DNA of 64,000 nucleotides from Panax quinquefolius (taxonomy: Eukaryota; Streptophyta; Magnoliopsida; Apiales; Araliaceae). Positions 23,540 to 36,357 of this stretch are shown here, in pieces. The DNA is taken from assembly GCA_020205615.1 (NCBI GenBank), contig CM035153.1, positions 96,190,792 to 96,254,791 of the forward strand. The letters run 5' to 3'. The notes under the pieces are model-generated. The model searched no databases, was not told where the DNA came from, and worked only from the letters and a program-made list of their open reading frames with translations. A program made the translations under genes and the position numbers. Numbering within the stretch: the first letter of the stretch is position 1; the number at the start of each line of letters is the position of its first letter.

Positions 23540-26018
23540 TGTAACGCCCCAGAAAAATTCGAATTTTATGAGAATTAAATTTTTATTTGATTATGTGGAT
23601 TAAATGAATTTAATTGATTATTTATGGGAGTAATCTATTTGAAGGTCGTTCGATGACCTAGATATATCAGAACATCATAGTATTTTGGCTACGTGATAGA
23701 ATTAAAGTGTTTGAATTTCCAAGACAAAAATAAAAGCTTTCTGTGAAATTTTTTTGAAAAACACTATTCACGCATTTCTGCTCGGGAATTATTTATGAAC
23801 TTCCGAGAAATACGTAATGATAGAATTCTAAAACGAGATGGAATATCCAATAATATTTCAATTATGGAAAACGCAGTTTTTCGCCTGTGGACTTAAAACC
23901 TAACGATTAGGGAAAGTGAATTCCGAGAAGGACTTTAAATGCGTATAATGAATTCAAGCAATGATTGTATAGTACGTAGTTATTGTACGAGGGAATGAAT
24001 ATGAGTATAATACGAGGTATTATACAAGTATGTATAAATGATGGAATGTCTTATATTAAATAAGTATACGAGTTAGAATACGAGATTAATACGTAGATTA
24101 TACGTTATAAGACTTTAAGCCAAATGTATTGAATTTGTAGAAATGTGAAGGAGATTGTAATGTCCAATTGGGATAATAATAAAGCCCCATACGAATTAAT
24201 GTTAAAGCCCAAATATTTGTAATGTTAAGTCCAATGTAAATTATTGAACAAGCCCAAGTGTTTGTTTAATTGTAAGCCCAATGTATAAGATAAGTTAATT
24301 AAGCTAATTGAATGTAAAGCCCAAGATAAGATCCAATGGGTAAACCTTGATCCATGGGGCAACCCATGGGTAAATTGGTGACCAAGAACTTTGTGTGATG
24401 AGCAAGTAGACTTAAAGGTTAAGCAAAGGATAAGTTAAGTAACTTAAAGGCTAAGTATAATGCTTATGTGTGATGAACAAGCAAAGTGCTTATATGTGAT
24501 GACTAAGTAAACTTAATGGCTAAGTGTTGTGATGACCAAGTAATTACTTTGATGAGCAAGAAAAGGATAAGCTATGTGCTAAGCAAGAATACTTAAGAGC
24601 TAAGTAAGTGTGGTGGCCAAGTTTACTTAATAGCTAGGTAATAAATAGTAAGGAGGTGGAGTGGCTTTAAGACCATTATACCTTCACTTTGAGATTTCTA
24701 TAAATAGGAAGCTTGCTAGTTCATTTGTTAGTTGTTAGATTTTCATCCAATAACTTATAGCTTCTTGGTTAGAGAGAATAAGTGAGAATAAGCTAGAAAA
24801 GCTAGTCTTTCATAGTTCAAGAACCAAGAAGAAGATTAAACAAGTGGAATTCAAGGGTAAGCAATCTTAAACCATGATTCTCTTTCTCTTCCATTATTAG
24901 AGAAGTGGGTAGTGGTAGAGCATATATGCTAAGGCATGATAAGAATGAGTAATCAATGGACTTAAGCCGTATAAATCATGAATAAGTAATTCAAACTTAA
25001 TTAAGTTATGAACTCATGAGAAGCTTATATGAACTACTCATATGTTTACCTTAATAAGATGTTATGATAAGGAGACGTGAGAATGATGGTTAGAAAACAT
25101 AAATCATTATAAGTCATGAGAATGAAAGTGTAAGTAGTTTATACTTTTATAAGTTATAAACTCACAAAGAACAAGTAATAACTTATCATGTTTATAAGTT
25201 AATGAAGTATGTATGTCAAGATGTTAATATGATGGATTGAATCCATTTGAATCGATGAACAAATCTTAAGAAATGAAGTTAAGGCGGAATTCACGAGTTT
25301 GGACGATAATCGTCGAATTTGTAAAATTCTTTGAATGGAAGTCAAATTTTGATTTTGAGCTTGGAAACATTAGTTTTTAATGGAGACAAGTCTCATTTGG
25401 CATTATAGAGTTGCGGACTTGAGAATGACCGAATTCCGACTTAGAACGAAGAAACGAGCGTTGAACGTTCACGAACGTTTATCGTTTTCTTTAAAAATGG
25501 ACTAATAGGTGAATTTTAAGTTAACAAAGTCAAATAGATAAAATTCTTGCATGAATGCATAGAGTATGTAATTTGTGAACCATAGGCTTTTGAACGAGCC
25601 AATTTGGACTTATAACGAAGAAGTTATGCGTCCGGGAATTTCGCAAAGTTGGAAAACTGTCAAAAAATTTTGAGGCACAGAGTCCGCACCACAGCCCGAC
25701 TCAGTACAAAGGCCGCGTCGCCGCAGCAATAGGCGAGACGAGAGTGGTACATCGCTAACTCAGCCTGCAGTACGACCATATAGCAAAGGAGACTCGTCTT
25801 GCAGTCACGAGTCAGGAACCTCGACCATCGATGTTTCATGTATGCATACGGCTTAGAGAAAGCAAGTCGGCACCGCACCTTGATCTTAAACTAAAGATTG
25901 TCATGAAAGCTTATAGGTATAAAATGAATGTAAAGTGATTAATTCAAGTTAATTTACTTTAAAGAAATTGAAGAAACATCCTTACAAGATGTTAAAGACC
26001 TTAAAGTATTATCATTGA
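23540..26018 (+). repeat. A1 3' LTR, truncated at right by C
   Basis: Starts TGTAACGCCCC. From 24967 it matches window bases 1 onwards. It stops at 26018 (ATCATTGA) where a C-family LTR begins. The remaining 1.6 kb expected from the 5' LTR is not found in this window, so a deletion or rearrangement followed the C insertion, or preceded it. The GC-rich variable island is at about 25668-25885 and the - strand ORF 25660-25878 is only this island. No gene. Confidence 0.88.
24699..24707 (+). promoter_or_regulatory. TATA box of A1 LTR
   Basis: TATAAATAG at about position 1160 of the LTR, equivalent to the TATA box in A2. U3 would be about 1.2 kb and R would begin near 24735. Confidence 0.6.
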
Positions 26019-26424
26019 TGTGACGCCCCCAAAATAGGTATACATCACCCATTTTGAGTCGTCAATAACACGGGTATGTAAAACAACTACAACTTTATTA
26101 ATACAACATAAAAACTGTGAGTTTAAATACAAATATTTCCATCTAGACAATATTCACACCCAAATAAGTCCTCATTACAATTATTGGTACATTATTTTAC
26201 AAAAATGGTGAGGACTACTAAAACAACTTTCTAGAACCATCATTCCACACCCCGACTATAACTCGCTACATTCTCGCCTCCTGGGAAGAAAAATGGAACA
26301 AAAAGGAAAAGGGTGAGCTCAACTAGCCCAGTAAAGTATATTATGACTAAGATAATATAGAACAAATTATCATTAGTCTTCAATAGGAAAAAATCTGATA
26401 AAATACAATAGACAACAAATTTCT

Positions 26425-26459
<35 letters not shown>

Positions 26460-27254
26460 GTTGGTAAGTTTCAAAATCACCAACAAATGAGTCAAGCTCT
26501 CCTTTTATAGAAAAATAAGGCTAGGGGTTAAATAGTCATTTTCCCCCTAAAGTTACTATTTACACCTCCTTAGTAAACCTCCTTACTATTCATGAAACTT
26601 CTCCTAGAAGCTTCGTGGTTCCGTCTTTTGTGATTAGTCTGACAGTTTTAAAAACTGCGATTCTCTAAATCCAAATATTTTTGGATATTTTTTCTTTCTT
26701 TTACCGATTAACTTTTACGCATTCTTCGAAACACCGAAAAACTAAAAAAAACACTTTTTGATGTTAAGCGTTTTCCTTCACATTTTCCCCTAACGTAGTT
26801 AAACAAATGAAAAGTACATAATAGTACTTTTCGTCATTTTTATTTCGTCTAATTTCTGCACATTTTTTGAGAAAAACTTTTATCGACTTATTTAAATTTT
26901 CATGATATATTATCGTCAAATCTTTCGACGGAATGTCATTTCGACATACCAAACTCTTGGAAAGGCTTAGGTTATTCAAACCCTAACCCTTAGGGTTTCG
27001 TCAGGTGAATAGTGCATATTTCGTCTTTTTCCCCAAAACTATTTTTGTTTCCAAAATTTTTTTATTTTCGTCTTGAAAATTCTTACTTGTTTAGTCCAGT
27101 TCGTAGCCAGAATCCTCCCGTATAATAATCATTCTAGGTTATAGAACGATTAATAAACATATAGCACATAATATTATTAATTAAAATTCATTTTATTAAT
27201 AACTAATTCTTTAAATCTTAATTCTGAACAATCCGGTTTTTTTGGGTTGTCACA
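26019..27254 (-). mobile_element. Family C LTR, probably solo
   Basis: 1236 bp from TGTGACGCCCCC to GTTGTCACA on the + strand. Neither a PPT nor a PBS flanks it, so it is a lone LTR. Flanks are ATTGA on the left and ATTAC on the right, only a partial duplicate, and the two sides belong to different sequences (A1 LTR and copia gag). The first 400 bp resemble solo LTR E and the last 500 bp resemble 44519-45013. A - strand TATAAAAGG lies at 26509-26501. A (CT)n tract lies at 26427-26455. The - strand ORF 26764-26979 is not a recognisable gene. Confidence 0.75.
26427..26455. repeat. (CT)n microsatellite
   Basis: Uninterrupted CT dinucleotides in the C LTR, just downstream of its TATA box on the - strand, so they would lie as (GA)n in the 5' untranslated R region. 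Confidence 0.9.
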
Positions 27255-27990
27255 ATTACACTATTCCAATGTCTAGGCTTATTGTAGTAGATGCAAACTC
27301 CTTTGTTATCCATATCAGTTTTGTTCTTATTATCCTTTGTTTTTGCTTCTCCTTATACCTTCTTTGAATTGTTCTTCTTTTTAGAAGATCTTTTGGCCCC
27401 TACTAGTAAGACTTGGTTTTTCTAAGTTGGAAAGTGACTCTCGACAATTTTCAACATGTTAAGAAAATCAACGAGGTGAACATCTGGCTTGTTCATGTGA
27501 AAATTCACAACAATTGTGAGAAGGAGTCCAGTAGTGACTACAAGATCAAATCTTGGCTCAAATCTCCATTCATGACAGAACCCTGTTGTCCTAATTTTTC
27601 AATCAAATTGATCATTTTAAGGACATGCATCTGTAGTGCCATCGGTCATTCTAGATTAGAAGAGCTTCTTAGATATCTGATATCTAGTAGTCCTACTTTC
27701 CTCACCATTCAACAACTTGAAGTGCAGAAGTATATTAGGAGCATCCATAGTTTTATGCTGACGCTGAAGCTCATTACTCATGGATGCGAGCATGATACAT
27801 TGAGCCAACTATGCAACATCTTGCCACTTTTTAAAAGAATCAGTCTTTTTCTCAGAGGCATTGTGTACAACCATTGCATAGATAGTCATATTAAGGACAT
27901 AAGATAGCCTTTCAGCCTTGAGAACTATTCTCAAATTCCTTAACCAATTCGTGTAATTTGGCCCGGTTAATTAGTTAGCATCCAATATGC
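27255..27990 (-). pseudogene. gag: Ty1/copia gag remnant
   Basis: On the - strand the translation gives NYTNWLRNLRIVLKAERLSYVL, then MLASMSNELQRQH, TRYQISKKLF, MTDGTTDA, NFHMNKPDVHLVDFLNMLK, ESHF and a degraded zinc knuckle CIYYNKPRHWNSV. This is the usual order of the Gag region of plant copia polyproteins. Several stops interrupt it and it is cut at the knuckle by the C LTR. The 164-codon + strand ORF at 27413-27907 is its antisense and not a gene. Confidence 0.82.
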
Positions 27991-28127
27991 TACACAGTTA
28001 TAGTGAATTAGACATTGTAAAATTTTGTAAATCAATTTATAATTTAACAACATTTTAACATACATTCATTTTATTAATTACCAAAATAAAATAGGTCTTT
28101 ATTTAAATTGGTATCTCCCACTATTTT
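27991..28127 (-). other. Copia leader remnant
   Basis: AT-rich sequence between the copia gag start and the A3 LTR. TTGGTATCTCCCA (28109-28121) may be leader or LTR-border sequence, but I cannot place it securely. No ORF. Confidence 0.4.
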
Positions 28128-28751
28128 TGTGATGTCCCCAAATCCGGGTATCTTCCAACCTGATAGATGGTGCTACACGGTGCTACTATTCACACATACA
28201 TTCAGTTGGAATACATCAATAGAGTGAATATGTCTACCTTTTTATTACATAATAATAAGTCCCTTCCCAGGTTCTTTGTAACCATTACATATGTTCTTTG
28301 TCATAGTATCAAATTAATACAAAAGTAATACTATTCTATTACACGGATAACTAATTGTCCGCCTTGGCTTTTCCTTTGTCCCTATCGGATCCTTCGATTA
28401 GTTCATTTTTAGCTGCAATCATATGGTTCAAGCAAGGGTGAGCATCACTAGCTCAACAAGTATAACAATTATAGTAGAACAACATGCATGAATCATATTA
28501 GTATATCTTCTATAACTGAACCGATAGTTATGAAGTACTATAAATAAATCAAAATAACACTTCTCTTTTCTTTAGAATGTTTAACAATGAACATCATCAA
28601 TTAAACCTTGAGTTTGGTCAAAGACCATGAGCATTTTATTCTTTCTTTCTTTAAAAAGGACAACCCGACACCAAGTCTGTAAGTCTGATATTTCTTACGA
28701 GCACGTCTACGTGGCCAGCCTATAGTACTCTATGTTGTACAACACTACTAC
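28128..28751 (-). repeat. A3, partial A-family LTR interrupted by F
   Basis: TGTGATGTCCCCAAATCCGGG... aligns with the start of the A2 LTRs (3978, 8724) for about 620 bp, then breaks at 28751 where F starts. The rest must lie beyond the window if F is a simple insertion. Left flank is ATTTT (28123-28127). No gene. Confidence 0.85.
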
Positions 28752-31700
28752 TGTAACGTCCTGAAATCTGGTCTATTTTCACACCCGGATTTCGTACGTC
28801 ACGAGTACATCATTCATCCAAACATATATCATTATATACTGAAATATAACAACATATATTCTAAATTCCCAGGTTCTAAAACCTTATAACTCCTTTCATT
28901 ACAAATAATGAAAATAACATTATTCTTTACATGTTACACGAGTGACTTTCATCCGCCACTAAGGATACATAACAGTTCATTAAACTAATCTAAAGTTCAT
29001 TTAACTTATTTTATATTACAAGTCTTCGCTTGATCTTTACGCTCATTCACATTCTGAATGGCACATCATCTGGATACCATCAGCTTGATCTTTACGGGAT
29101 CCTTAAGTTCTTCTAACATCGTTTGCTGAAAATGTTTTTCATTTAAAGCAAGTGTGAGCATTCAATTTCCCAGAAAGTCATAGAACTTGAACAAACAACT
29201 TTAAGAATTCAAACATTCCTTTAGAACTTCGATAACCAAACAAAGGTTATGAAGCAACTTGAATAATAGGAATAATCTCGATTCCTATCATTTTAAAATA
29301 ATATTCACTTTCATTTTAAAATACTTTCAGTCTTCTACCTTTTTCATACACATTCTATCTAGCTAGAATCATTAGCACAGACTTAACAATAACGGATCAT
29401 GTATATATAGAGCATTCTCTTATTGAACAGTCAAATCACAGAATAGTTCATCTCATAGAAACATCGAAGTGTTCACATTGTGGCTCAAGGTCTAATACGT
29501 TCTACCACCTTGTACAAACATCGCACATTCGCACAAAGATAAAACTTCTCAAGTTCAACATCTGAGAAGTTTAAGAAACTAGCATTCATTTAGAATATGA
29601 ATGAATTTAGGAAACATGCCCAACGCCCAGCTACAGCTTACGCCGAACTGCTTATTTCAATTCCTATATAACACATAAGAAAACACCACATACACCAATT
29701 AATCATACATATTTGACTTATGCATTGATTTGCTTAACTTTACTTCTTAAGGTTCGCATTTTTGCAACCTAAGTTTACGCAACCACTTTCATTACCGTTC
29801 TATGGCTTTATGACATACAGAGATGTCTTACTTATACGTTCATCATCTTTGATGTTTTACATTCTTATCTTATTCTTATAACTTCTCTAGGACTCACACA
29901 CATCGCTTGTCTTCTAGTAGTCCATATGGTACTCTGAGTGTTTTCCCACAAATAACCAACAAATAAGTTCCCGTCTTATCTACACTGCCATCACAGTAAG
30001 TTAGATCGGTTGCCAGTTTTGTATATACCTTCGCTCTCTAAAGGAATTATTTAGCCTAGCTCCCATATGTCAACCATCAAAGGTTACGATTGTACCACAA
30101 CCTAAACTTATCATAATTTATCTTAACCATTAACTATAACATTCGCTAAGTCAATTTCTCATTCCTTATGGCTTCTCGGCAAATAAATGCCACACCTTAG
30201 GATTCAATCTTTATCGTCTAAGTCATATAGTCTTTAGTATACTCAGAGCGATCATTCAAGTTAATCATTACTTAGCTTCGTTACGTTAAACATCATAGTC
30301 TTTAATTCAGTCTTTTACCATTCATGGTTTAATCATTGATCTTCACTATCTTACGGTCAAACCATACACGGGGTGTAGGTTGTATCCGCTTAATATTCGC
30401 ATACACTCAACTTTCACATTGGTTAAAATGTTCCATACTTACAATTCATTATATCATTTTCTATCCGAATCACGATAGACTTTAATTATCCTTATTACCG
30501 TTCGTTACGACTTTCTTGTCACCATTTTTATCTTACTTAATACTTTCGTTATCCATTACCTAAACCCCATGTTCATTACTATTTCTTAATGTCGAAGCCA
30601 TACTGTTCGTTGTATTTTAAGACTGTTTGCAACTGCGTTACGTTTACATTTATTCTCTTCTTGATATTTTAATCTCTTTCGTTCATTTCGTTCAACCAGT
30701 ACTAAAGGCATAATTCACTTTTTTAAGTGTTATTTTAAGTGAACCACATGTTCATATTTCTTTCTTGCACATCCTCCAGTAATTGAGCACTTAAAAGCTC
30801 ATCATTGGCTTTTACCACTTGCCGCATGGCCGGGCGCCAAAGTCCCTCTTATCATCTCGTCGTCTTTGATTGCCACTCTACAGTGTCTAACTGTCAAGTC
30901 TGGTGCTACGGTGCCGCCTCCCAAGGCATGGCTCGCGCTGCGGCGCCAAGCCTTCATCCCTGAAATTTGAGACGCTTACTTCACGCTTCCATAACTTATT
31001 CGTTATAACTCGGAACGAGGTCATTCTATAGCCATTCTCTTCCTTATCTTACGTACTTCAATCCACTTTGGACAAAACTTCATTTTGAATCTGTTAACGT
31101 GCCATTCAATTGGCTTAATCTTCACCCTTCGTTCGTTTTATATTTTTAATGCTCTTCGTTCGTTCATCCGTAATTCGGTCATCCGAACTCGGAATTCATT
31201 CGTTCTTGAGTCCACGACTCACGTTTTCTACATTCTCTTACATTCTTATGAAATCCTACACGTTTAGGATAATTTACTAACTTTCTAATACTCGTTTGTC
31301 TTTTATAAAAATTTTGCCATAACTTCGTTATAACTAAGTTTTAATCCATTCTTCATGAACGTTTCTATCGTTCCTAACCAAGCAATAAGCATCAAACTTA
31401 TACAAGATGGTTTTAAACTTTTCCATCAACAACAATTATCCTACGATGGTTTTAAATTTGTCCATCGCTTCATCATATTAGTAGTCCATATGGTACTCTA
31501 AGTGGTTTCCCACAAACAACAAACAAACAAGTTCCCGTCTCATCTACACTGCCATCACAGTGAGTTAGATCGGTTGCCAGTTTTGTATATACCTTCGCTC
31601 TTTGAAGGAATTGTTTAGCCCAACTCCCATATGTCAACCATCAAAGGTTACGTTTGTATCACAACCTAAACTTATCATATTTTATCTTAACCATTAACTA

Positions 31701-33252
31701 TAACATTCGCTAAGTCAATTTCTTATTCCTTATGGCTTCCTGGAAACTAAATGCCACACCTCAGGATTCACTCTTTTTCGTCTAAGTCATACAGTCTTTT
31801 GTATACTCAGAGCGATCATTCAAGTTAATCATTAGTCAGCTTTGTTATGTTAAACGTCATTGTCTTTAATTCAATCTTTTACCATTTATGATTTAATCAT
31901 TAATCTTCATTATCTTACGGTCAAACCATACAGGGGGTGTAGGTTCTATCCGCTTAATATTTGCGTACACTCAACTTTCACATTGATTAAAATGTTCCAT
32001 ACTTACAATTCTAACTATCATTTTCTATCCGAATCACGATCGGCTTTCATTAATCTTATTATCGTTCGTTACGGCTTTTTTGTTACAATTTTTATCTTAC
32101 TTAATACTTTAGTTATCCATTACCTGAACCCCATGTTCATTACTCTTTCTTAATGTCGAAGCCATATTGTTCGTTGTATGCTAAGACTGTTTGCAACTGT
32201 GTTACGTTTACGTTTATTCTCTTCTTGATCTTTTAATCTCTTTTGATCATTTCGTTCAACCTATACTAAAGGTATAATTCACTTGTTTAAGTGTTATTTT
32301 AGGTGAACTACATGTTCATATTTCTTTCTTGCACATCCCCCAGTAATTGAGCACTTAAAAGCTCATCATTGGCTTTTACTCCTTGCGGTATACTGCCGCC
32401 AGTTCCTCTTTTTATCACTCGTCTTCGCAGCCACCACTCTATAGTGTCTAGCGCCGAAGAGTGCACCGCAAAGACTCGCATCCCAAGGCACGGCTCGTGC
32501 TGCGGCGCCAAGCCTTCATCCCTGAAAAATTTTCTAAGTCTTAAATCCAATTTGAGACGCTTACTTCACGCTTTCATAACTTATTCGTTATAACTCAAAA
32601 TGAGGTCATTCCAAAGCCATTATCTTCCTTATCTTACGTACTTCAATCCACTTTGGACAGAACTTCATTCTGAATCTGTTAACGTGCCATTAGACTGGCT
32701 TAATCTTCACCCTTCGTTCGTTTTACGTTTTTAACGCTCTTTATTCGTTCGTCCGTAATTCGGTCATCCAAACTCGGAATTCATTTGTTCTTGAGTCCAC
32801 GACTCACGTTTTCTACATTCTCTTACATTCTTATGAAACCCTATATGTTCGAGTTCATTTACTAACTTTCTAATCCTCGTTTGTCTTTTATGAAATTTTT
32901 GTCATAACTTTGTTATAGCTAAGTTTTATTCCGTTCTTCATGAACATTTCTACCATTCCTAACCAAGCAATAAGTATCTAACTTATACACGATGGTTTTA
33001 AACTTGTCTATCAACAACAATTATCCTATGATGGTTTTAAATTTGTCCATCAACAACGTTCTTTGTGTTCTTCGTGTGTTCTTTGTGTTCTTCGTTCGTT
33101 CTTCATTTTAATCGATATTTTGGATTATGATTTCACTTTTTATTTGAATTTGATGTTATAGAACATCATTCTTTACATATTTCACCTACTTATTTATATA
33201 ATTCACTCGGATCGTTCTAATTCATTACGAATCTAATATTTCCTAAGAAATT
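28752..33252 (-). repeat. F 3' LTR, part 1, with internal tandem duplication
   Basis: Starts TGTAACGTCCTGAAATC and aligns with 61111 onwards. It is interrupted at 33252 by G. It contains a duplicated 1.6 kb segment (29901-31462 and 31463-33047) that is single in the 5' LTR. GC-rich islands lie at 30820-30955 and 32380-32520. ORFs 31085-31267, 31860-32153 and 32308-32593 show no protein signature. Confidence 0.85.
29901..33047. repeat. Tandem duplication inside the F 3' LTR
   Basis: Unit 1 is 29901-31462 and unit 2 is 31463-33047. Both run from near AGTAGTCCATATGG to TTTAAATTTGTC. The junction shares CATC with both parent ends (four-base microhomology). Unit 1 is much closer to the 5' LTR at 62225 onwards than unit 2 is, so unit 2 is not a simple recent copy. 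Confidence 0.85.
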
Positions 33253-34062
33253 TGTAACGATTCGAAATTTCAAATTATAATATTAAATATTTATTGAATA
33301 ATATAAATATATATTTGATGTGTCTATTGTTAAAATTGATGGAATAAATATTTTATCGATATGATGATTGTTAATAAATATTAATGAATCTAAATTAATA
33401 GATAATATTCTAAATTAAATTAGTTTATAATTTAGAGAGTGTAATATAACATGAGAGGTTATATTGTTGTGATGATTTTAATAATTTAAATGGTATATTA
33501 ATTATTAAATAAAATTATAATGAAATTATAATTTTATGTTATTTATTTAAATGGTATATTTAATTAAAATGTGTATAATTAATTTATTTGATTAATATTG
33601 GATATGGAAATCCTAATAATAATATGTAATTATAAATTATAAACTAAAATTGTTTGTTGAAATAAAATAAAGGAGTTTAATTTAGTTTTTGCCAAACAAC
33701 GCTTAAATATATTAATTCTTTAAAATTTAAAGGGTTTTGCCAAACAAGCCTTATGGCTTTTGGGATTTCTAATTTTGAATTTAATTAAAATAAATAAAAT
33801 AAATAAATTAAAATAAAATAATAAATATAATATATTTATATTATATACGTTTATGTTGTAACTGTTATTATAATTAGTATGCATATTAAGGTATCAGTTT
33901 TTCTTTTACGCATTATTTGTCTATATTGGCTAAGTCCGAGAGAAAAGAGAAGAGTTCAGAGTTCAGAGAATTGAGAATTGGGAGAGCTTGAGAGGATTTA
34001 AGAGAAATTGGTCTGAAATTGCAAGGATTGCCAAGCTATTTGAAGGTATTTTATCTAACCTT

Positions 34063-34130
<68 letters not shown>

Positions 34131-36149
34131 TATGGGTTTTACAAAATTGCATGTTCTGTAAATTTCATCTCTTCGAATTATTGCTAGATAATTGAATAAT
34201 TGTGGTTATACGTGTTTATGATGATTAGAGTTTATGTTTAGGCAAGAATTTGTATGCTAATTTTGAATGTCAGTAGAAAATTTTGACAGTATATGTGTTC
34301 TTCATATGGCTTAGGTAAATACAATTTTCAATGGCCAATTAGTATGTGAAATTCTAAATTGAAGCTTGATTATGTTAGTTCATTAAGAAACGAGCATAAC
34401 GTAACTTGAATGAAGTGATTTGGCCAAGTATTGAATTCACAGTGATGATTTTTGGGATGAATATCAAAATTTGAGTTTTATATGAAAATCATGGAATTTG
34501 AGAAATTAACCTAGCTTAAATTGTTGTTAAATTATTTTAATTGGTGGAATATGTTCACAAAATTGTAAAATTGGTGGAATATGTTCACAAAATTGTTTGT
34601 GATAGTTCTATACCATTCTTACATGTTATTATCACTGTTTGATGGGTGAAATTGGCGTTTGTTGGGCTAAAGTTTGACATCGCTCATCACCGGTAGTCTC
34701 TGCGTCGTCATACTGTGCACCAGTAGCTTACTTACGCCGATGCCAAGGCAAAAACGCCGCAAATTGTATGTCTTGGCCCCTGAGTTTATGTATGGTAGCA
34801 ATTGCGCATACCCACAATCACTGACATCAAGTCTGCATTGCAATTGCAGATTTTGTTCTACCCCTATACGTTGGACTAATGATATGTTAGCATGTCAAAC
34901 ACGTAACAACAAGGTTAAAACATAGTTGTACTAGGTGGTTAGTAAATTCAAAGTTTTAAATGATTAGTAAACAAAGAAATGTCATGTTGGGACATGTGAA
35001 GCGTAATTAATAGTAAACAGGTGTTATGAGGGTTAACACACTTGAAATTTCTGATATTTGTATAGTAGCATAAGACTTGTGCTAAAATGATAAGTTTAGT
35101 TAGAAATGTACATGTTATGATATGATAGCATATTTAATAGGTATTGTGGTTCTAAACCTATGTGTAGGTGAATGTGAATTTGATATTATAGCTTACGCTC
35201 GAGGAAAGTTTCTAAACTTCTCCTTTTACATTGAGCAAGTTCTTCAACACTACATTTCATAAAAGACTTCAAAGTTCTAGCTTAATATTATTCAAGCACA
35301 GTTTGCTGTCATTCAATACTTATGCCTTGTAGTTGTTTCTAAGCATGAGTTCAAAATATAGTTAGTTCGTTTACACTTATTCATTGTTCCATATTATGTT
35401 ATTATTGATCAACTGTTATGTTGGTTCACACTATTGATTCAACTAGTTATCTAGTTGATGATCGTCAAAACTCCAAATTACCCTTGAAAGCATATCCAAA
35501 CCAAACTTCCTTTGGTGCGGACTTGTACTCTAAATACTGAGATGAACAACTCTATTATTATTAGGGGATAATTTACGCTTAGCGTTGAAATGTTTGTGCA
35601 TAATACATTGTACAAAAGGATGACCCCCCTAAGTACGAAGAGTCCTTATAGTCTTATGACTGTTAAAGTTGAAGTTGAAAGATTACTTGCAACTGTGGAC
35701 ATAGTTCGTGGTCTTATGACCCTCAATTTTATGTATTCCCTATTTTGATTCCTGTTGTTGGTTATTATTGATAGAGTACTATTTAGTTCTTGATGAGCCT
35801 ATTCATTGACAGTTATTTCATTCTTGTTGATTCATTGCTATATCTAGTGAGCAATTGTTTTGCTCACTCTTGCATATTTATACACTCATTGCAGCTAAAG
35901 TTGAGAAGGTAGATGAGCCTTCAACTAACAAAGGAAATAAAAAAATGTACAAGTGATGAAGACTTGTAATTTTATTTATTGTTATGATCATAGACTAGTG
36001 AGCAATTTTATTTTTTTTAATGATGTAACCCTATTTAAAGGGAGGATTTGTGGTTAAATGTTATTCTATTTGGGTAGATAGATGTGAATGTTTGAATAGT
36101 GAACACCAAATCTTGTGGGAATGAAGTACCTAGATTTGGGGGTGTCACA
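33253..36149 (+). repeat. G 5' LTR
   Basis: 2897 bp, TGTAACGATTCG to GGGGGTGTCACA. A conserved inverted repeat, GCCAAACAAGCC...GGCTTTTGG, lies at 33739-33763. A (TA)n tract of 61 bp at 34065-34125 is only 29 bp in the 3' LTR (42785-42813). The block at about 34670-34850 differs strongly from the 3' LTR block at about 43335-43490. No gene; ORF 34674-34925 is this block. Confidence 0.93.
34065..34125. repeat. (TA)n microsatellite in the G 5' LTR
   Basis: 61 bp of pure TA; the same site in the 3' LTR is 29 bp (42785-42813). Expansion after insertion. Confidence 0.95.
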
Positions 36150-36152
36150 GGT

Positions 36153-36185
36153 TGGTATCAAAGCTTTAGGTTATGAACCCTAGGT
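36153..36185 (+). other. G primer-binding site, hairpin and donor-like site
   Basis: PBS TGGTATCAAAGC (36153-36164), inverted repeat AGGTT-ATG-AACC (36168-36179), then CCTAG/GTGGGG with GT at 36184-36185, which resembles a 5' splice site. Same order as in B, D and F. Confidence 0.7.
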
Positions 36186-36357
36186 GGGGGAAAAGCCTTA
36201 GAAAATAACCTTTGAAAAGATAGTGATGATAAACTTTTATCGAGTTATTAAGGAAGAAGTAATAAAATACTTATGTGCTTATGTGATTATAACTTATGTG
36301 CTCGTGAATGTCGAGAAGTAATGATTAGTAATTAAAACTTAAAATTCGGTTGACAGG

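Noticed and set aside
27413..27907. 164-codon + strand ORF
   Set aside because: It is the antisense of a Ty1/copia gag remnant whose - strand translation shows family motifs.
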